Positions 17,584-28,900 of a DNA stretch of 64,000 bases are shown here, piece by piece. The stretch's first letter is position 1. Each line of letters starts with the position of its first letter. Under the pieces are notes generated by a model, which did not search any database, had not been told where the DNA came from, and was given only the letters and a program-made list of their open reading frames with translations. The translations under genes were made by a program, and so were the position numbers. Source of the DNA: Burkholderia aenigmatica (GTDB lineage Bacteria > Pseudomonadota > Gammaproteobacteria > Burkholderiales > Burkholderiaceae); the NCBI RefSeq assembly GCF_902499175.1, contig NZ_CABVQC010000033.1, positions 26,758 through 90,757 on the forward strand. Direction: 5' to 3'.

Positions 17584-20500
17584 ATGGCCAAAGAAGACGG
17601 CAATCTCGCAGCGGCATCGCTGCAAATGGATCTGTTCAGCGACGGTGCGCCGCAAGATCGATTCGTAGAGCGCGTTGACGCCAGCCCGGGGCCTGTCGTT
17701 GAGGTAGAGGATCTGTTCCAGGAGACCACGGATGCAGCCGCTGTGTCGCCCCCGGTGGCTGCAACGGCCGTGTCGACTGCGGACACAGTCGGTGGCATTT
17801 CCGACGCGGGCGAGGAACTGGTAGCCAATCGACGCAATCGCGGAAAGGTGGCCACGACCTGGGCGGATATCGAAGGGCTTAACGACACACTGAAGGTCAA
17901 GGAAGCAGTCAAAGGCAACGTGTGGCCCAAGCCGGACTATCAGCAGCTCATTGATGACGGCATGCAGCCCATGGTTGCCCATGTCTTCAAGCAGGTCTAT
18001 GACAGTGTCGCGGCCAAGCCTGCGGTCAGAGCCGGGGGCACGTTGGCAGACACGCACCTGAAGGAGTACATCGCGGGTCTGCAGCGCGTCGAGCAGGGCT
18101 TGATGAAATGGACGCAAGACACTGCAGCCCTGAAGGCCTGGGCCAGCCAGAATATGCGCGTCGCAGGCGCCACGCTGGGACGACAGGTCGCTCTGTCGGA
18201 TCTCAAGCCTACAAACTCGCTTCTGGAGTATGTCTATCCGGATGGATGGCGCAATCACCGCGACGAGATTCGCCTCGTGGGCGGCAACAAGCTCCTTGGT
18301 GCCCTGCAGCCCGGCTACGAAGAGATCAAGCGTGCGGGCAAGGCTATTGACGACGGCTGGCCAAACAAGCGCGAATCATGGGAGGTCCGAGGTTACAAAG
18401 TGCTTGAGCAGGCGAGCGTTCGCGTCGATGCCCATCCGCGCGACAAACAGTTCTCGCTGTCCGTTGATCGCTACTACCTCGAAGCATTCGACACCGAGGA
18501 CGCGGCCATGGCTGCAGCCGCGAGCATCAAGCCTTACGTTCTGGTCGGCAAGCGCGGCTTTATCGGATCATTTGACACTCGCGAGCTGGCGGTGGAATCC
18601 GCGAAAGAGCGCACTCGTGGCGCCAAGGGCAAGGACGCCCAGATCATCGACAAGGGCTACAACGTCGCGGACGCCGAGCGCATCGGGGCCAGTCGCCGCA
18701 TGGAAGGCGAGGACATCAGCAGCGAGCGGCTGATGGAGGAGTTCGGATTGCGCGGCGTGAACTTCGGCAATTGGATGAAGACGCCGGCAGCGCGCGCCGA
18801 GGCGCAGATGCATCTGAACCATGCTTTCGACGCTTTTCATGACCTTGCCGAGATCCTGGATGTACCGCCTAAGGCCTTGTCATTGGGTGGCATGCTTGGC
18901 CTGGCCATCGGCGCTCAGGGCCACGGTGGCAGATTTGCGGCGCATTTCGTGCCCGGTGTGAACGAAATCAACCTGACGCGCACCACTGGTGCCGGCGCCC
19001 TCGCCCACGAATGGGCGCACGCGGTCGATCACTACTTCGCCCGGCAGGCTGGGCTCGATACGGCGGAGGAGCCCTACCTTAGCGAACATGCAACGCTGGG
19101 TGACACAAAAACCCGTCATGAGTTGGTGGGCAACAAGTTCGTGGCTGTTAAGTCGCCCCGCTTTGGCGATGTACGACCCGAGATCGTGGGCGCCTTCAAA
19201 GCCCTGGTGCAGACCATGACCAAGCGTCAGCAGACTGCGGAAGAGGCTCGATCTGAAGACGCCAAGTATCAGCAAAAGTTGGAGAGGAACGTCGACGGCT
19301 GGCTCGGCTCCATCGGCCGCGACTTCAAAGGCATGGAGGCGGAGTTCAATGTGCTGGCCAAGCGCGTGCGAGCTGGCGATTTCGGGGGTGAGCGGGTAGC
19401 GATCGGCCAGAGCACATTGGTGCATCCAGTGGTTGCCGAGATGCGGGATCTCTATAAGGCTAAGCACGGCCGCGTCTATTCGATTGATCAACTGAAGGGG
19501 TTGCAGAGCAATCTGGATTCACTGGCCTATCGACGCGAAAAAGCCGCGCACGAGCAAGCAATGGCGGCTGACGCCGAAGCAATGCCCGAGCGCCGCCAGG
19601 TTAGCACCGACTACGTACTGAACGCTGCGAGGCTGGATAAGGACAAGGGCGGTAAGGCCTACTGGTCAACGAAGTGCGAACTGTTCGCCCGCGCCTTCGA
19701 TTCGTTTGTGGCTGACAAGCTCGAAGCCAAGCAGGCGAAAAACAGCTATCTGTCCTTCGGCGTGCGAGAGACCGAGACGGTGCCGGTTGGCCACGAGCGT
19801 GAGTCCGTCAACGCGGCATTCAACACGCTCATCGGCGAGTTTGTGGTGCGTGAGTCGGAGCTGGGGCCGGCGTTGTTTTCGACGGCGCCGGGCCCCAGCT
19901 CCACGCTACCGGTGCCAGAGATCCACGCGGAGATCGAGCGTCTTCGCGGCCAGTGGAAGGGGATGCCTCCCGTGCTGGTCGTGGGCTCGCCTCGCGACTT
20001 GCCTTTCGATGCGCCTGCCAATGCCGACGGCGCCTATCACGACGGCAAGGTCTACGTGGTTGCGGGCAACATCGCCGATATGCGGCAGATGCAGAAGGTG
20101 ATGGCGCACGAATGCATCATGCACCACAGCCTAGAGGAAATGCTGGGCAACTACGGCTTCTCGAAACTCCACCACGGTATCCAATCGCTGAAGGCTAAGG
20201 GCGACGAGACAGTGTGTTCGATCGCAGAGAACGTGCGTTCGCGCTACGGCGAGCTTCCTCCGGATATCGAGACCAAGGAGATTGTGGCCCGGGCAGGGGA
20301 GCAATGCTTGGATGAGCAGGGCAACGTGCGCGTGCAATACGGGTTCATGAAGGGTGTGTTTGCCGGCATGACCTCCTGGCTCCGCGATCACGGCATCGCG
20401 GTGCCGTTCACCAACGTCGAACTGCAGGGCATTCTGCACAAGGGTGGCGAGTGGGCAAAGAACGGCACAGGCCTTGAGGCCGGCCGCCGCGAGCAGACCC

Positions 20501-20733
20501 TGCCGCAGAAGGTCGTTGGCAATCTCAGCGGCCTCTTCGTCGGCAAGATCTTGGGCGTTGCGGATGGAGTGGTGACGCAGAAGGTTGGCCGTGCCGGCGA
20601 GACGGTGGTGCACTCGATGGCGAACTTGACCGAGCCGGTAGCGACCGGGGACATCGCCGAGATCGCCTACAAGGACGGCAAGGGTACCGTTCGGAACCTG
20701 GAGCGCGGTCAAGTGCATGGGCTCGATCGTTGA
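17584..20733 (+). CDS. LPD1 / zincin metallopeptidase polyvalent protein with KfrB-like tail
   Basis: A 1049-residue protein from ATG 17584. After an acidic N-terminus with QMDLF comes a domain resembling LPD5-type regions (about 85-330). An LPD1-type domain follows at about 380-450 (FGLRGVNFGNWMKTPAARA, KALSLGGMLGLAIG), then a zincin domain with HEWAH at about 475-479. A second metallopeptidase-like domain near 790-900 has HECIMHH at about 842, in the place where relatives have HExxGH, as in the next gene. The KfrB-like tail starts near 979 (SGLFVGKILGVADGVVTQKVGR). LPD1 with a zincin is known from polyvalent proteins of phages and conjugative elements. A role against recipient defences is inferred. 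Confidence 0.85.
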   Translation: MAKEDGNLAAASLQMDLFSDGAPQDRFVERVDASPGPVVEVEDLFQETTDAAAVSPPVAATAVSTADTVGGISDAGEELVANRRNRGKVATTWADIEGLNDTLKVKEAVKGNVWPKPDYQQLIDDGMQPMVAHVFKQVYDSVAAKPAVRAGGTLADTHLKEYIAGLQRVEQGLMKWTQDTAALKAWASQNMRVAGATLGRQVALSDLKPTNSLLEYVYPDGWRNHRDEIRLVGGNKLLGALQPGYEEIKRAGKAIDDGWPNKRESWEVRGYKVLEQASVRVDAHPRDKQFSLSVDRYYLEAFDTEDAAMAAAASIKPYVLVGKRGFIGSFDTRELAVESAKERTRGAKGKDAQIIDKGYNVADAERIGASRRMEGEDISSERLMEEFGLRGVNFGNWMKTPAARAEAQMHLNHAFDAFHDLAEILDVPPKALSLGGMLGLAIGAQGHGGRFAAHFVPGVNEINLTRTTGAGALAHEWAHAVDHYFARQAGLDTAEEPYLSEHATLGDTKTRHELVGNKFVAVKSPRFGDVRPEIVGAFKALVQTMTKRQQTAEEARSEDAKYQQKLERNVDGWLGSIGRDFKGMEAEFNVLAKRVRAGDFGGERVAIGQSTLVHPVVAEMRDLYKAKHGRVYSIDQLKGLQSNLDSLAYRREKAAHEQAMAADAEAMPERRQVSTDYVLNAARLDKDKGGKAYWSTKCELFARAFDSFVADKLEAKQAKNSYLSFGVRETETVPVGHERESVNAAFNTLIGEFVVRESELGPALFSTAPGPSSTLPVPEIHAEIERLRGQWKGMPPVLVVGSPRDLPFDAPANADGAYHDGKVYVVAGNIADMRQMQKVMAHECIMHHSLEEMLGNYGFSKLHHGIQSLKAKGDETVCSIAENVRSRYGELPPDIETKEIVARAGEQCLDEQGNVRVQYGFMKGVFAGMTSWLRDHGIAVPFTNVELQGILHKGGEWAKNGTGLEAGRREQTLPQKVVGNLSGLFVGKILGVADGVVTQKVGRAGETVVHSMANLTEPVATGDIAEIAYKDGKGTVRNLERGQVHGLDR

Positions 20734-20825
20734 GCGCAGCGTGACGCAGAGCTGCTCGACATGGCCCCGTTCGCGGACCAGAGTGCGGTCGCGCAACGGG
20801 TGTGAACGGCTGACGGTTGCCCTTC

Positions 20826-21665
20826 ATGTGGTACGCAGAAATGGGTACGCATGAGGCGCTTACGATCGATGAGTGCAAGCAGGCAGTCATCGACTTTTGC
20901 CAGCAATACCCTATTGCGCTCAAAATAGCATACGTGATCAGGGACAAGCAGGAGGATGCACTTGGAATCCCAGAAGCTACCAAAGAGCGAGTCGGAAACG
21001 TCGCAGGAGCCTACTTTCCTGCACGACGCCGAGTCGCCCTCGCAGTTTCCAACCTTCGTGACGCGCAAAACGTTGAGCGAACGCTTCGCCACGAACTCCT
21101 CGGACACCTTGGAATCAACACTTTTGCGGCACGTGACAAACGCGCCTTGCTCGCCCGCATCGCCGAAGCCCGAGAGCAACCAGGGCTAACAGAGTTGTGG
21201 CGCAACGTGGAACGCGAGTATCCGCGTGACTCCGTCGACCGGCAGGCTGAAGAAGTATTCGCCTCCGTATGCGAGGTAATCACACCGGAGCGCTTCCACC
21301 GTGCCCCCGCTGGCCAAGCGGCCTTTGCGGAAGTCTGTCAGGAGCGTGCGCGCCCGATGACTGCCCAAGACCTGGTGGACATCGCCACGCTGGTGGCAGA
21401 TGGGCTGCACCGGAGAGAACGCCGGCAGCAAATTTTCCCGGTCCGTGACAACGATCAGTTCTGCGAGGGCACCTTCGTCGGCCCAATCCTTGGCATTGAG
21501 GGCCGCGTGGCGATGCAACGGATCAACCGTCAAGGTGAAGTTGTGATGCACAGCCTTGAAGCGCTGGCCAGTCCCGTAACGCCTGGGACGTTGGTGGAGA
21601 TCAGCTACAGCGATGGCCTCGGGCGGGTCAACGAGTTGGGCGTCGATCGCGGTATCGGGCGGTAG
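20826..21665 (+). CDS. metallopeptidase-like protein with KfrB-like tail
   Basis: About 279 residues from ATG 20826; an in-frame ATG at 20841 is also possible, and no clear ribosome-binding site decides. It has the layout of the second peptidase domain of the preceding protein. HELLGHLGI at about residue 89 gives a HExxxH-type metal site, followed by AEEVFASVCEV with an acidic residue that could be the third ligand. The KfrB-like tail covers about 212-279 (EGTFVGPILGIEGRVAMQRINR, VVMHSLEAL, LVEISYSDGLGRV). It looks like a freed copy of the C-terminal half of its neighbour. Its substrate is unknown. Confidence 0.75.
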   Translation: MWYAEMGTHEALTIDECKQAVIDFCQQYPIALKIAYVIRDKQEDALGIPEATKERVGNVAGAYFPARRRVALAVSNLRDAQNVERTLRHELLGHLGINTFAARDKRALLARIAEAREQPGLTELWRNVEREYPRDSVDRQAEEVFASVCEVITPERFHRAPAGQAAFAEVCQERARPMTAQDLVDIATLVADGLHRRERRQQIFPVRDNDQFCEGTFVGPILGIEGRVAMQRINRQGEVVMHSLEALASPVTPGTLVEISYSDGLGRVNELGVDRGIGR

Positions 21666-21740
21666 ATCAGCGGAACACAGTCCGCCCTTGCCAGATAGGG
21701 CACCACGCTAGAATGCTGAGCCTTCTACACGCCGTTCTCC

Positions 21741-22544
21741 ATGCCGCTGCCCACCACTGACTTTTTTGAGCGCACGCTACGCGCGCCCTACCAGGCGCTG
21801 CGCCGCTCGGCGCAAGCGCGCCAGCATCTGTCCGGCGTCTTTCGCTATGACGGCAAGGACCTGGACTCAGCCGATGAGATCGAGTTATTCGATGCCCTCC
21901 TTTCCAGCGAAGAGGCGGCCCACTTGCTCATGGTGTTCGATGGCTCCCGCGTGCATGCGCAGGAGCAGTACAACGATGGGCTCGACGATGCGCCGCCTGG
22001 CACGTACTTCACCACTGTCAACGCCGACGTCGTCCACGAAGGACACAAGAACCGCGTCGGGATCTACGACGAGGAGGACGGTCCGGGACTGTTCCTAGAG
22101 GACATGCTGGCGAGCGAGAACGACCAAGACGACGCAGAGGAGACGCAGGCTGGCGGCATGGGGGTGCACGTCGACCACTTCTACCTGCGCCATCAGGCGC
22201 CCGACGGGCTCGGGACCGTGGCCTTTGCACTGTGCGCGATCACCGCGCACTGCCTAGGATACCGGCGGATCTCGCTAATTGCTGGGGGCGGCAGGGGATA
22301 CGATGCGAACATGATCGGCTATCGCTTCTGGCCCAAGCTGGGTTTTGACGCGCCGTTGGACGAAGGGGAAACCGAAGGAGCACCGCACTTGGCCAACTGC
22401 CGTACTGTGCAAGACGTGCTCGCGATCGACGCGGCTTGGTGGGAGCGCGACGGCACGCAGCGCTGGATGGAATTCGACCTGGCCGCACAAGGTCCAGGTT
22501 GGCAAATGCTGCTAGACTACTTGCAAGTCAAGGAGCTGATATGA
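21741..22544 (+). CDS. hypothetical protein, possible GNAT-like fold
   Basis: A 267-residue acidic protein. The C-terminal half has features of an N-acetyltransferase fold: VHVDHFYLRHQAPDGLGTVA, a helix with ALCAITAHCLGYRRISLIAG, then GYRFWPKLGFDAPL, which resembles the usual GYxxWPxLGF end of that fold. The canonical acetyl-CoA loop Q/RxxGxG/A is not obvious (only GGGRGYD), so enzyme activity is uncertain. The next gene overlaps it by 4 bp. A terminator after that pair closes the unit. Confidence 0.5.
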   Translation: MPLPTTDFFERTLRAPYQALRRSAQARQHLSGVFRYDGKDLDSADEIELFDALLSSEEAAHLLMVFDGSRVHAQEQYNDGLDDAPPGTYFTTVNADVVHEGHKNRVGIYDEEDGPGLFLEDMLASENDQDDAEETQAGGMGVHVDHFYLRHQAPDGLGTVAFALCAITAHCLGYRRISLIAGGGRGYDANMIGYRFWPKLGFDAPLDEGETEGAPHLANCRTVQDVLAIDAAWWERDGTQRWMEFDLAAQGPGWQMLLDYLQVKELI

Positions 22545-22717
22545 GTGCACCCGGCAACACCAAGAAGCTGGCGACTGCGGCCGCGCCGAAGGTCGTGGTG
22601 CGCCGTTCGTCTAAGCGCACAATCGTCACCACGGCCATGAAGAGCCAGTTGCGTAGCAACGCGAAGACGTCAACGCGCAGCACGTTCCCTGAGCTGCCGG
22701 AGTGGCGGCGCACCTGA
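22541..22717 (+). CDS. small basic protein
   Basis: A 58-residue, strongly basic protein (SAPGNTKKLATAAAPKVVVR, RRSSKRTIVTTAMKSQLRS). Its ATG overlaps the stop of the previous gene (ATGA), so it is probably coupled. It could bind nucleic acid or be a partner of the upstream acidic protein; neither is shown. A strong terminator lies 24 bp after it. Confidence 0.6.
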   Translation: MSAPGNTKKLATAAAPKVVVRRSSKRTIVTTAMKSQLRSNAKTSTRSTFPELPEWRRT

Positions 22718-22740
22718 AGGTAGCGGCAACGCACATCGGA

Positions 22741-22767
22741 AACGGGCCGGCGGGCCCGTTTTTCTTT
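22741..22767 (+). terminator. rho-independent terminator
   Basis: AACGGGCC-GGCG-GGCCCGTT is a perfect 8-bp stem with a 4-nt loop (22741-22760), followed by TTTCTTT. It separates the upstream block from the large gene at 22936. Confidence 0.9.
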
Positions 22768-22777
22768 GCCGCTCCCA

Positions 22778-22792
22778 CTTTTGCTGCAAAAA
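22778..22792. promoter_or_regulatory. KorB-operator-like palindrome, site 4
   Basis: CTTTTGC-T-GCAAAAA, one mismatch at the last base. It lies right after the terminator and about 145 bp upstream of the large gene, together with the repeat at 22812 and the GTTAAT pair at 22860. Confidence 0.7.
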
Positions 22793-22811
22793 AAACCGTC
22801 CGCCAATGCAG

Positions 22812-22829
22812 TGTTGCTAACTATTGTGG
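22812..22829 (+). repeat. TGTTGCYAACTATTGTGG element, copy 2
   Basis: Second copy of the 18-bp element at 5219-5236, with one difference (T for C). It lies between a KorB-like palindrome and a GTTAAT pair. Confidence 0.55.
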
Positions 22830-22859
22830 GCAGAGGCGCCCCTCGGCTTGCGATAAAGT

Positions 22860-22876
22860 GTTAATCAACTGTTAAT
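22860..22876 (+). promoter_or_regulatory. GTTAAT direct-repeat pair, site 4
   Basis: GTTAAT at 22860 and 22871 (11-bp period), 60 bp before the ATG at 22936. Confidence 0.65.
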
Positions 22877-22935
22877 CGCGCGGGCTGGCCGTGCGAAAAT
22901 TACATCATTTAGTTGTCATTCGTTTGGAGAGATTG

Positions 22936-25900
22936 ATGCAACTCGACCTGTTCGGCGCCACTCGGGAGGAGGCGACTCAGGAAACGGCGCCCCCCATCAT
23001 CACAAACACGGGGGCGTGGCGCCACCCTGAAGCTGAAGCCTTCGATGTCGCCTTGCGGACGGGTTCATTAATCAATGTTGTTGCGATTCTCAACAAGCTG
23101 AAGACTGACGCGGCTGCCAAAGTCCTGTTGGCGTCAGGCTTTGCTATCACCACGATGAAGGACCGCGCCCAACTTATGAAGGACGTGCAGCCGCAGCTCA
23201 TGGCGGCCGTGCGCCTCAGGATGACGGGCCACGAACTGCACGACCATCGCAAGGCACAGATCGATCGCGCTACAGCCCAAGAGGCTTGGGAATCTGGTAC
23301 ATTAATTAATAATTCGCAACAGCCTCAGGAAGCGACGGAGAATCAGGATCATGGAAGCACTCTACAAACGCGAGCTGTACGGGGAGACGACCGCCCTCAA
23401 AATCGAGTCGATGGGGTCGACGGCAGTCTCCATCGCGAACCGCTGGGCGCTGGGGTGGCAGGATCGGGTGACCGCTCTGTTGGTCGCCAACCAGTACCTG
23501 AACAAGCTGACCGCGCAGACCGATCTGGAGAAGGACGTTCTGGCGAACGAGACGGAAATGACCCATCTGTCGCGCCACGAGATCCTGGCGATGCACGGAG
23601 TGCAACAGGAACCGCCGGAAGCAACGCACCTGGTGGGCTGAGCACACCACCTACGGCCCGTAGCGAGTCCCAGCCTAGCGAGCCCCCGCCCGCAGCAGCT
23701 CAAGCGTCTACCCCACCCGACAGCAACGGCATTGCGTTGCTGCGTCAGATCGAAGCGGCCTGGCGCCAAGCCATCCCCGAAGATGGTCGCTTCATCTTCA
23801 ATCGCCTGTACCCAGCGACGGCAACCCTCAACGGTGTGACGCGCCGTTTCGGCGTCAGCAAGGCCAGTGGCGCCGGCCCATTCCGCCTCACAGCCCTGGT
23901 GCAAAACCAGTTGGGCCCTCAATTCAACTACTACAAGCTCACGCGCGAAGGCGAGGTGATCCGCGAAGGGCAGAGGAACCTTTGGGCGCTGACGCCCGAA
24001 GCGCGTGAGATCCAGATCAACGAGTTCAAGGCCGTTTTCCAGGCTGAGGAATTGGGCACTGACGTCGCCACGACTCAGAAAGATGGCGCCCAAGCAACGC
24101 CACCGCTAGGCGCGCAAGACCTGGCGCAAGGTGAAATCCGCCAGCAACACAAGGCGGCCGATGCTCTGGCGCCGCAGACCTCTACCGATGCGCAAGGTGC
24201 AACGAGTGCGACCGCAGGTACCGCGCAAGACGCAGCAAAAGCGGCAGCGCGCGAGGCGCCTGGAACGCGCCATCGTCTGCCAAGTGATGCTCCTCAACTG
24301 GAGCGCTTGAAGCAAGTCATTGAAACCTTCCACCCAAGCCGCAATACCCTTGAAGGCAACGCCCGCGCTGCAATTGCCCTCGTCATTCAGGAACTGGAGC
24401 GCCCGAGAACGGTAGCCAGTGTGACCGCCATGCTCGAAAAGGCGTCCAGCGACCTCATGAAGCAGTGGCCTGCCCAAGCACAAGTCGTTGAGGAAGTTGC
24501 CGAAGCGCTGAAGGATACTCGCGAGCGGGCCCAGAGCCTGGCGAAGCCCTCAAGCGAGGGCCACACCATCGTGGGCCGCCGTGCTGATGGCGTCATGATC
24601 CGGCAGGATCAGAACGGCGTGCGTTTCTATGCCGAGGGTGGCGTTCGTATCAGTGAAAGCGTGAGCATGCGACCCACGCCCGAAGGCATGCGCATTGAAC
24701 GCGGTGAACTGAAGCGCGACTTCATGACGGCTGAGGAATCCGCCGCGCAACGCGCGCAGAAGGCGCCGGCCCCAGGAGAACAGGGCGTTGAAGACTTGGG
24801 TGCCTTCATCCGTGTCGCGGCCGACTCAGTTGAGGAATTGCGCCGGGTGGACGTCATGCGAGTGCTGGAATCCAACTCGCTGCGCAAATTTTCGTTGGCC
24901 CGCTACATCGCTCAGCAGCGACCGGACCTGGAGCAGGAAGTCTCCGAAGTGATGGTGGATGAATTCGGCCTGCCGGACTGGCGCGCACGTGAGGATGAGG
25001 TGGACAACAAGGGTGAGATCCAGCTCACCGAATCCAAGGCCATCGTCCAGCCGCAAGCCACCGAGCAACCGGCGCCCGCCGCAGGGGTCCAGATCGCAAC
25101 GGCGGGCACCACTACCCCTGTTGAATCGCGGGCCGCCGCAGAACGGCGTCCAGCTTCGGCGCCGCCTTCCGAGATCGTGCCGCCGGTACGCCAGAAGCCC
25201 AGCGCCCAAATCCCCCTCGGCCCCCGGCCACCGATGGTGGGCCCGATCACGTACACCCGCGAGCAATTGGAGTCGATCTACGTCACGCAGATGACGGACC
25301 AGCAGTTGCGCCAGGCCTCGGAATTCTTCACCGAGGGCAGTCGAGCGCAAGCGATTCGACTGCAGATTGAGAAGCGTGCCCAAGAGGCGCAGGCCGCCCT
25401 TGCCGCCCAAGCTGAAGCGGCGCAAGCCGAAGCATTGGCCTCCGTGCGTGCCGTCAAGCCCGCTGGCCAAGAGCGCTATGGTGAGCGGCTGGACCACGTT
25501 ATTACTGACGCGGACCAGATCGGGCAGGGTGGCCTCATGGAGAAGTACCGGGACAACGTCCGCGCAATTCAATTGGTGCGCACGCTTGACGCGGAGAACC
25601 GCAACGCGACGGCCGACGAACTGCGCGTGCTGGCCAGGTACGTGGGATGGGGCGGCTTGAAAGGCGTTTTCGACCCGCAGAACAAGAATTGGGCGCAACA
25701 GCATGTTGAGCTGAAAGCCTTGCTGACGGACGCCGAATGGGCTGCGGCGAGCCGCTCACAGCTTGATGCGTTCTACACAGCGCCTGTTGTGGTCGATGCC
25801 ATGTACGCGGGCCTCTCACGCATGGGCTACAACGGCGGCAGGATGATCGACCCCGCCATGGGCAGCGGCAATTTTGTCGGCATGATGCCGGCTGAGATGC

Positions 25901-28900
25901 GGCGCGAGTCGAGCATTCACGGCGTTGAGCTGGACATCCTCACGAGCCGTATTGCCGCCGCGCTGTACCCGACGGCCAAGATCGCGAAGGCCACGGGCTT
26001 TCAGGCGTACAACGCGCCGGCAGGCTACTTCGACCTGGTGGTGGGTAATCCGCCGTTCGGTAGCCAGCCCATTGTGGACGAGCGCGGCTCGGCCTACTCG
26101 GGCTGGTCCATTCACAACTACTTCTTTGCCAAGAGCATCGAGTTGCTGCGGCCAGGCGCCCTGATGTCCCTGGTGGTCTCGCATTACTTCCTCGACAAGC
26201 TCGATCCCCAGGTCCGTCAGTGGATTTCGCGCCGCGCGGAGCTGGTGTCGGGCGTGCGCCTGCCCAACAACGCGTTCAAGGGCAACGCGAACACGGAAGT
26301 GGTGACTGACGTCCTTATATTCCGTCGCGTTGACCACGAGAACTCGCTCGGCCGTGACGAGCGTCCGGACTGGTTGGAGACGACGGACGTCGAGATCGAG
26401 AATCCGAAGACGGGCGACATCGCCTCGCTCGCGGTCAACAACTATTTCCTGAAGAACCCGCAGAACGTCCTCGGCAAGCACTCGGCCGAGGGCACGATGT
26501 ACCGCGCCAACGAATACACGGTGGTGCCAGACGAATCCAAGGGCACCCTGCAGGAGCAACTTGCTCGCTGGGTCGAGACCCTGCCCGTGGGCATCTATTC
26601 GCGCATCGAGCGCACGGATGACGTGGAGGTGTCAGCGGCAGCCAGCGACATCCCGGAGCACATCAAGGAAGGGTCATTCTTTCTCAAGGAATCGAAGGAC
26701 GGCCCGGCCGTCTGGCAGCGCTTACCGGACATGCGTGGCGAGCAACGCGCAGTGCCATGGGAAGCACCCAACGAGCGTGCTGGCGAGCGCATGGTGGGGA
26801 TGATCCGCATCCGCGAGGCCCTGCGCGCGCAGATGCGACTGGAGCGCAGCCCGGAAGCTACGGATCCTCAGATCGAATTCCATCGTCGCGAGCTGAACCG
26901 GATCTACGACGGCTTCAACAGCAAGTTCGGTTTCCTCAATGATCCGGTGAACCGGCGCATCTTCCTGGACGACACCGAGTCGCCCTTGGTGCAAGCGCTG
27001 GAGTTCGATTACGAAAAGGCCATCACGCCTGCCTATGCGCAAGAGCACGGCGTAGAGCCGAGGCCTGCGCGCGCCGTGAAGGCGGACATCTTTAGTCGGC
27101 GCGTGCTTTTCCCACCTGGTGAGCTGGAGGTGGTGGAGACGGCCAAGGATGCGCTGCTGCACTCGCTCAATCAGCGTGGCCGTGTTGACCTGGAGTATAT
27201 GCAGCGAGCCTATGGCCGCGAGGAAAAAGAGATCGTCGCCGAGCTGGGCGATCTGATCTATTTCGATCCGAAGTCGGGTGCCGTGGTCACGGCCGACGAA
27301 TACCTGTCGGGCGACGTGAAGACGAAACTTGCACACGCGCTGGAGGCAGCCAAGGAGAAACAGGAACTGCAGCGCAACGTGCAAGCGCTACAGAGCATCA
27401 TTCCGGCCGACAAGATGCCCTCGGAGATCCACGCGGCAATCGGTGCCAGTTGGATCCCAGTAAAGCATTACCAGGCCTTCGCCCGCGAAATCTCAGGCGG
27501 TGAGGCAGCTTTCACCTACGTGCGCTCCACGGGCCAGTGGCTCACGGGCGAGAAGCGGGGTATCAACTTTGCCAAGAACAACAACGAGTTCGGCACACCC
27601 AAGATGGGCGCCATCGACATCCTAGGGTTGGCGATGAACAGCCGCGCTCCAGAGGTCAAAAAGCCGGTGGAAGTAGATGGACAGACGCGGTACGTGACCG
27701 ACGAGGAGCAGACCGAAGCGGCACGGCAAGCGGCCGACAAGATCAAATCACACTGGGAGTCATGGCTGTGGGGCGATCCAGAACGGGCGCAGGAGTTGGC
27801 CGGCATCTACAACGAACGCTTCAACCGGACGGTTGAGCGCAAGTTCGACGGTTCGCACCTAACGTTCCCTGGGATGAGCCCGGCCATCGAGCTACTTGGC
27901 CACCAGAAAAATGCGGTCTGGCGCGGCCTGCAGAGCCGCACCATGTTGCTGGACCACGTGGTCGGCGCCGGCAAGACCTACGAGAGCATTGCCATGTTCA
28001 TGGAGATGCGCCGGCTTGGCATCTGCAACAAGCCTCTGCTGGCGGTGCCCAACCACCTGACACTGCAATGGCGCAGTGACTTCTATCGCCTCTATCCCGG
28101 CGCGAACGTGCTGGCGGCCACGCCTCAGGACTTCGAGAAGGAGAATCGCGAGCGACTGTTTTCCAAGATCGTGACGGGGAACTGGGACGCAGTGATTATT
28201 GGCCATTCCGCGTTGAAGAAGATTCCCCTGCCGCCCGGTGCCGAGATGCAGGTCATCGGCGAACAGGTTGACGACATCAGCGGCGCCATTGAGGACATGA
28301 AGCGCGAGCGTGGCGATCGCCACGTGATCCGCGACATGGAAAAGATCAAGGCCAATCTCGAAGCCAAGGTCGCACGGCTCAAGGAGAAAGCCGGCGACAA
28401 GACTAAGGTCGTGGATATGGCCGATTTGGGCATTGACGGTCTTGAGGTCGACGAAGCCCACGAGTTCAAGAATCTGTTTTTCAATACGCAGATGAACCGC
28501 GTGGCGGGACTGGGCAATCCGGCAGGCTCCGGCAAGGCCTTCGATCTGTTCGTCAAGACCCGATGGCTGCAGAACACCTACGGCGAGGACGTTCCGCTGA
28601 TTCATGCGACGGGCACGCCAGTGTCCAACTCGTTGGCCGAGATGTTCACGGTGCAGCGGTATCTGCAGTACAACAAGCTCAAGGCCGAAGGCCTGCACGT
28701 CTTTGATGCGTGGGCCAAGCAGTACGGCGATGTGCAGAACGTCTACGAGGTCGCGCCCTCAGGCACGGGCTATCGGTTGTCGCAGCGCTTCGCGAAGTTC
28801 AAGAACCTGGGCTCGCTCATGGGCGAGTATCGCAGCTTCGCCGATGTGGTCACGCTCAACGATCTCAAGGCGCAAGAGCTTGCGCGCGGCAAAGTCTTCC

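Noticed and set aside
20890..21135. Further copies of the CTTTTGC-N-GCAAAAG palindrome (20895 and 21121)
   Set aside because: The first has a two-base spacer, and the second matches only in the left arm; both are inside coding sequence.
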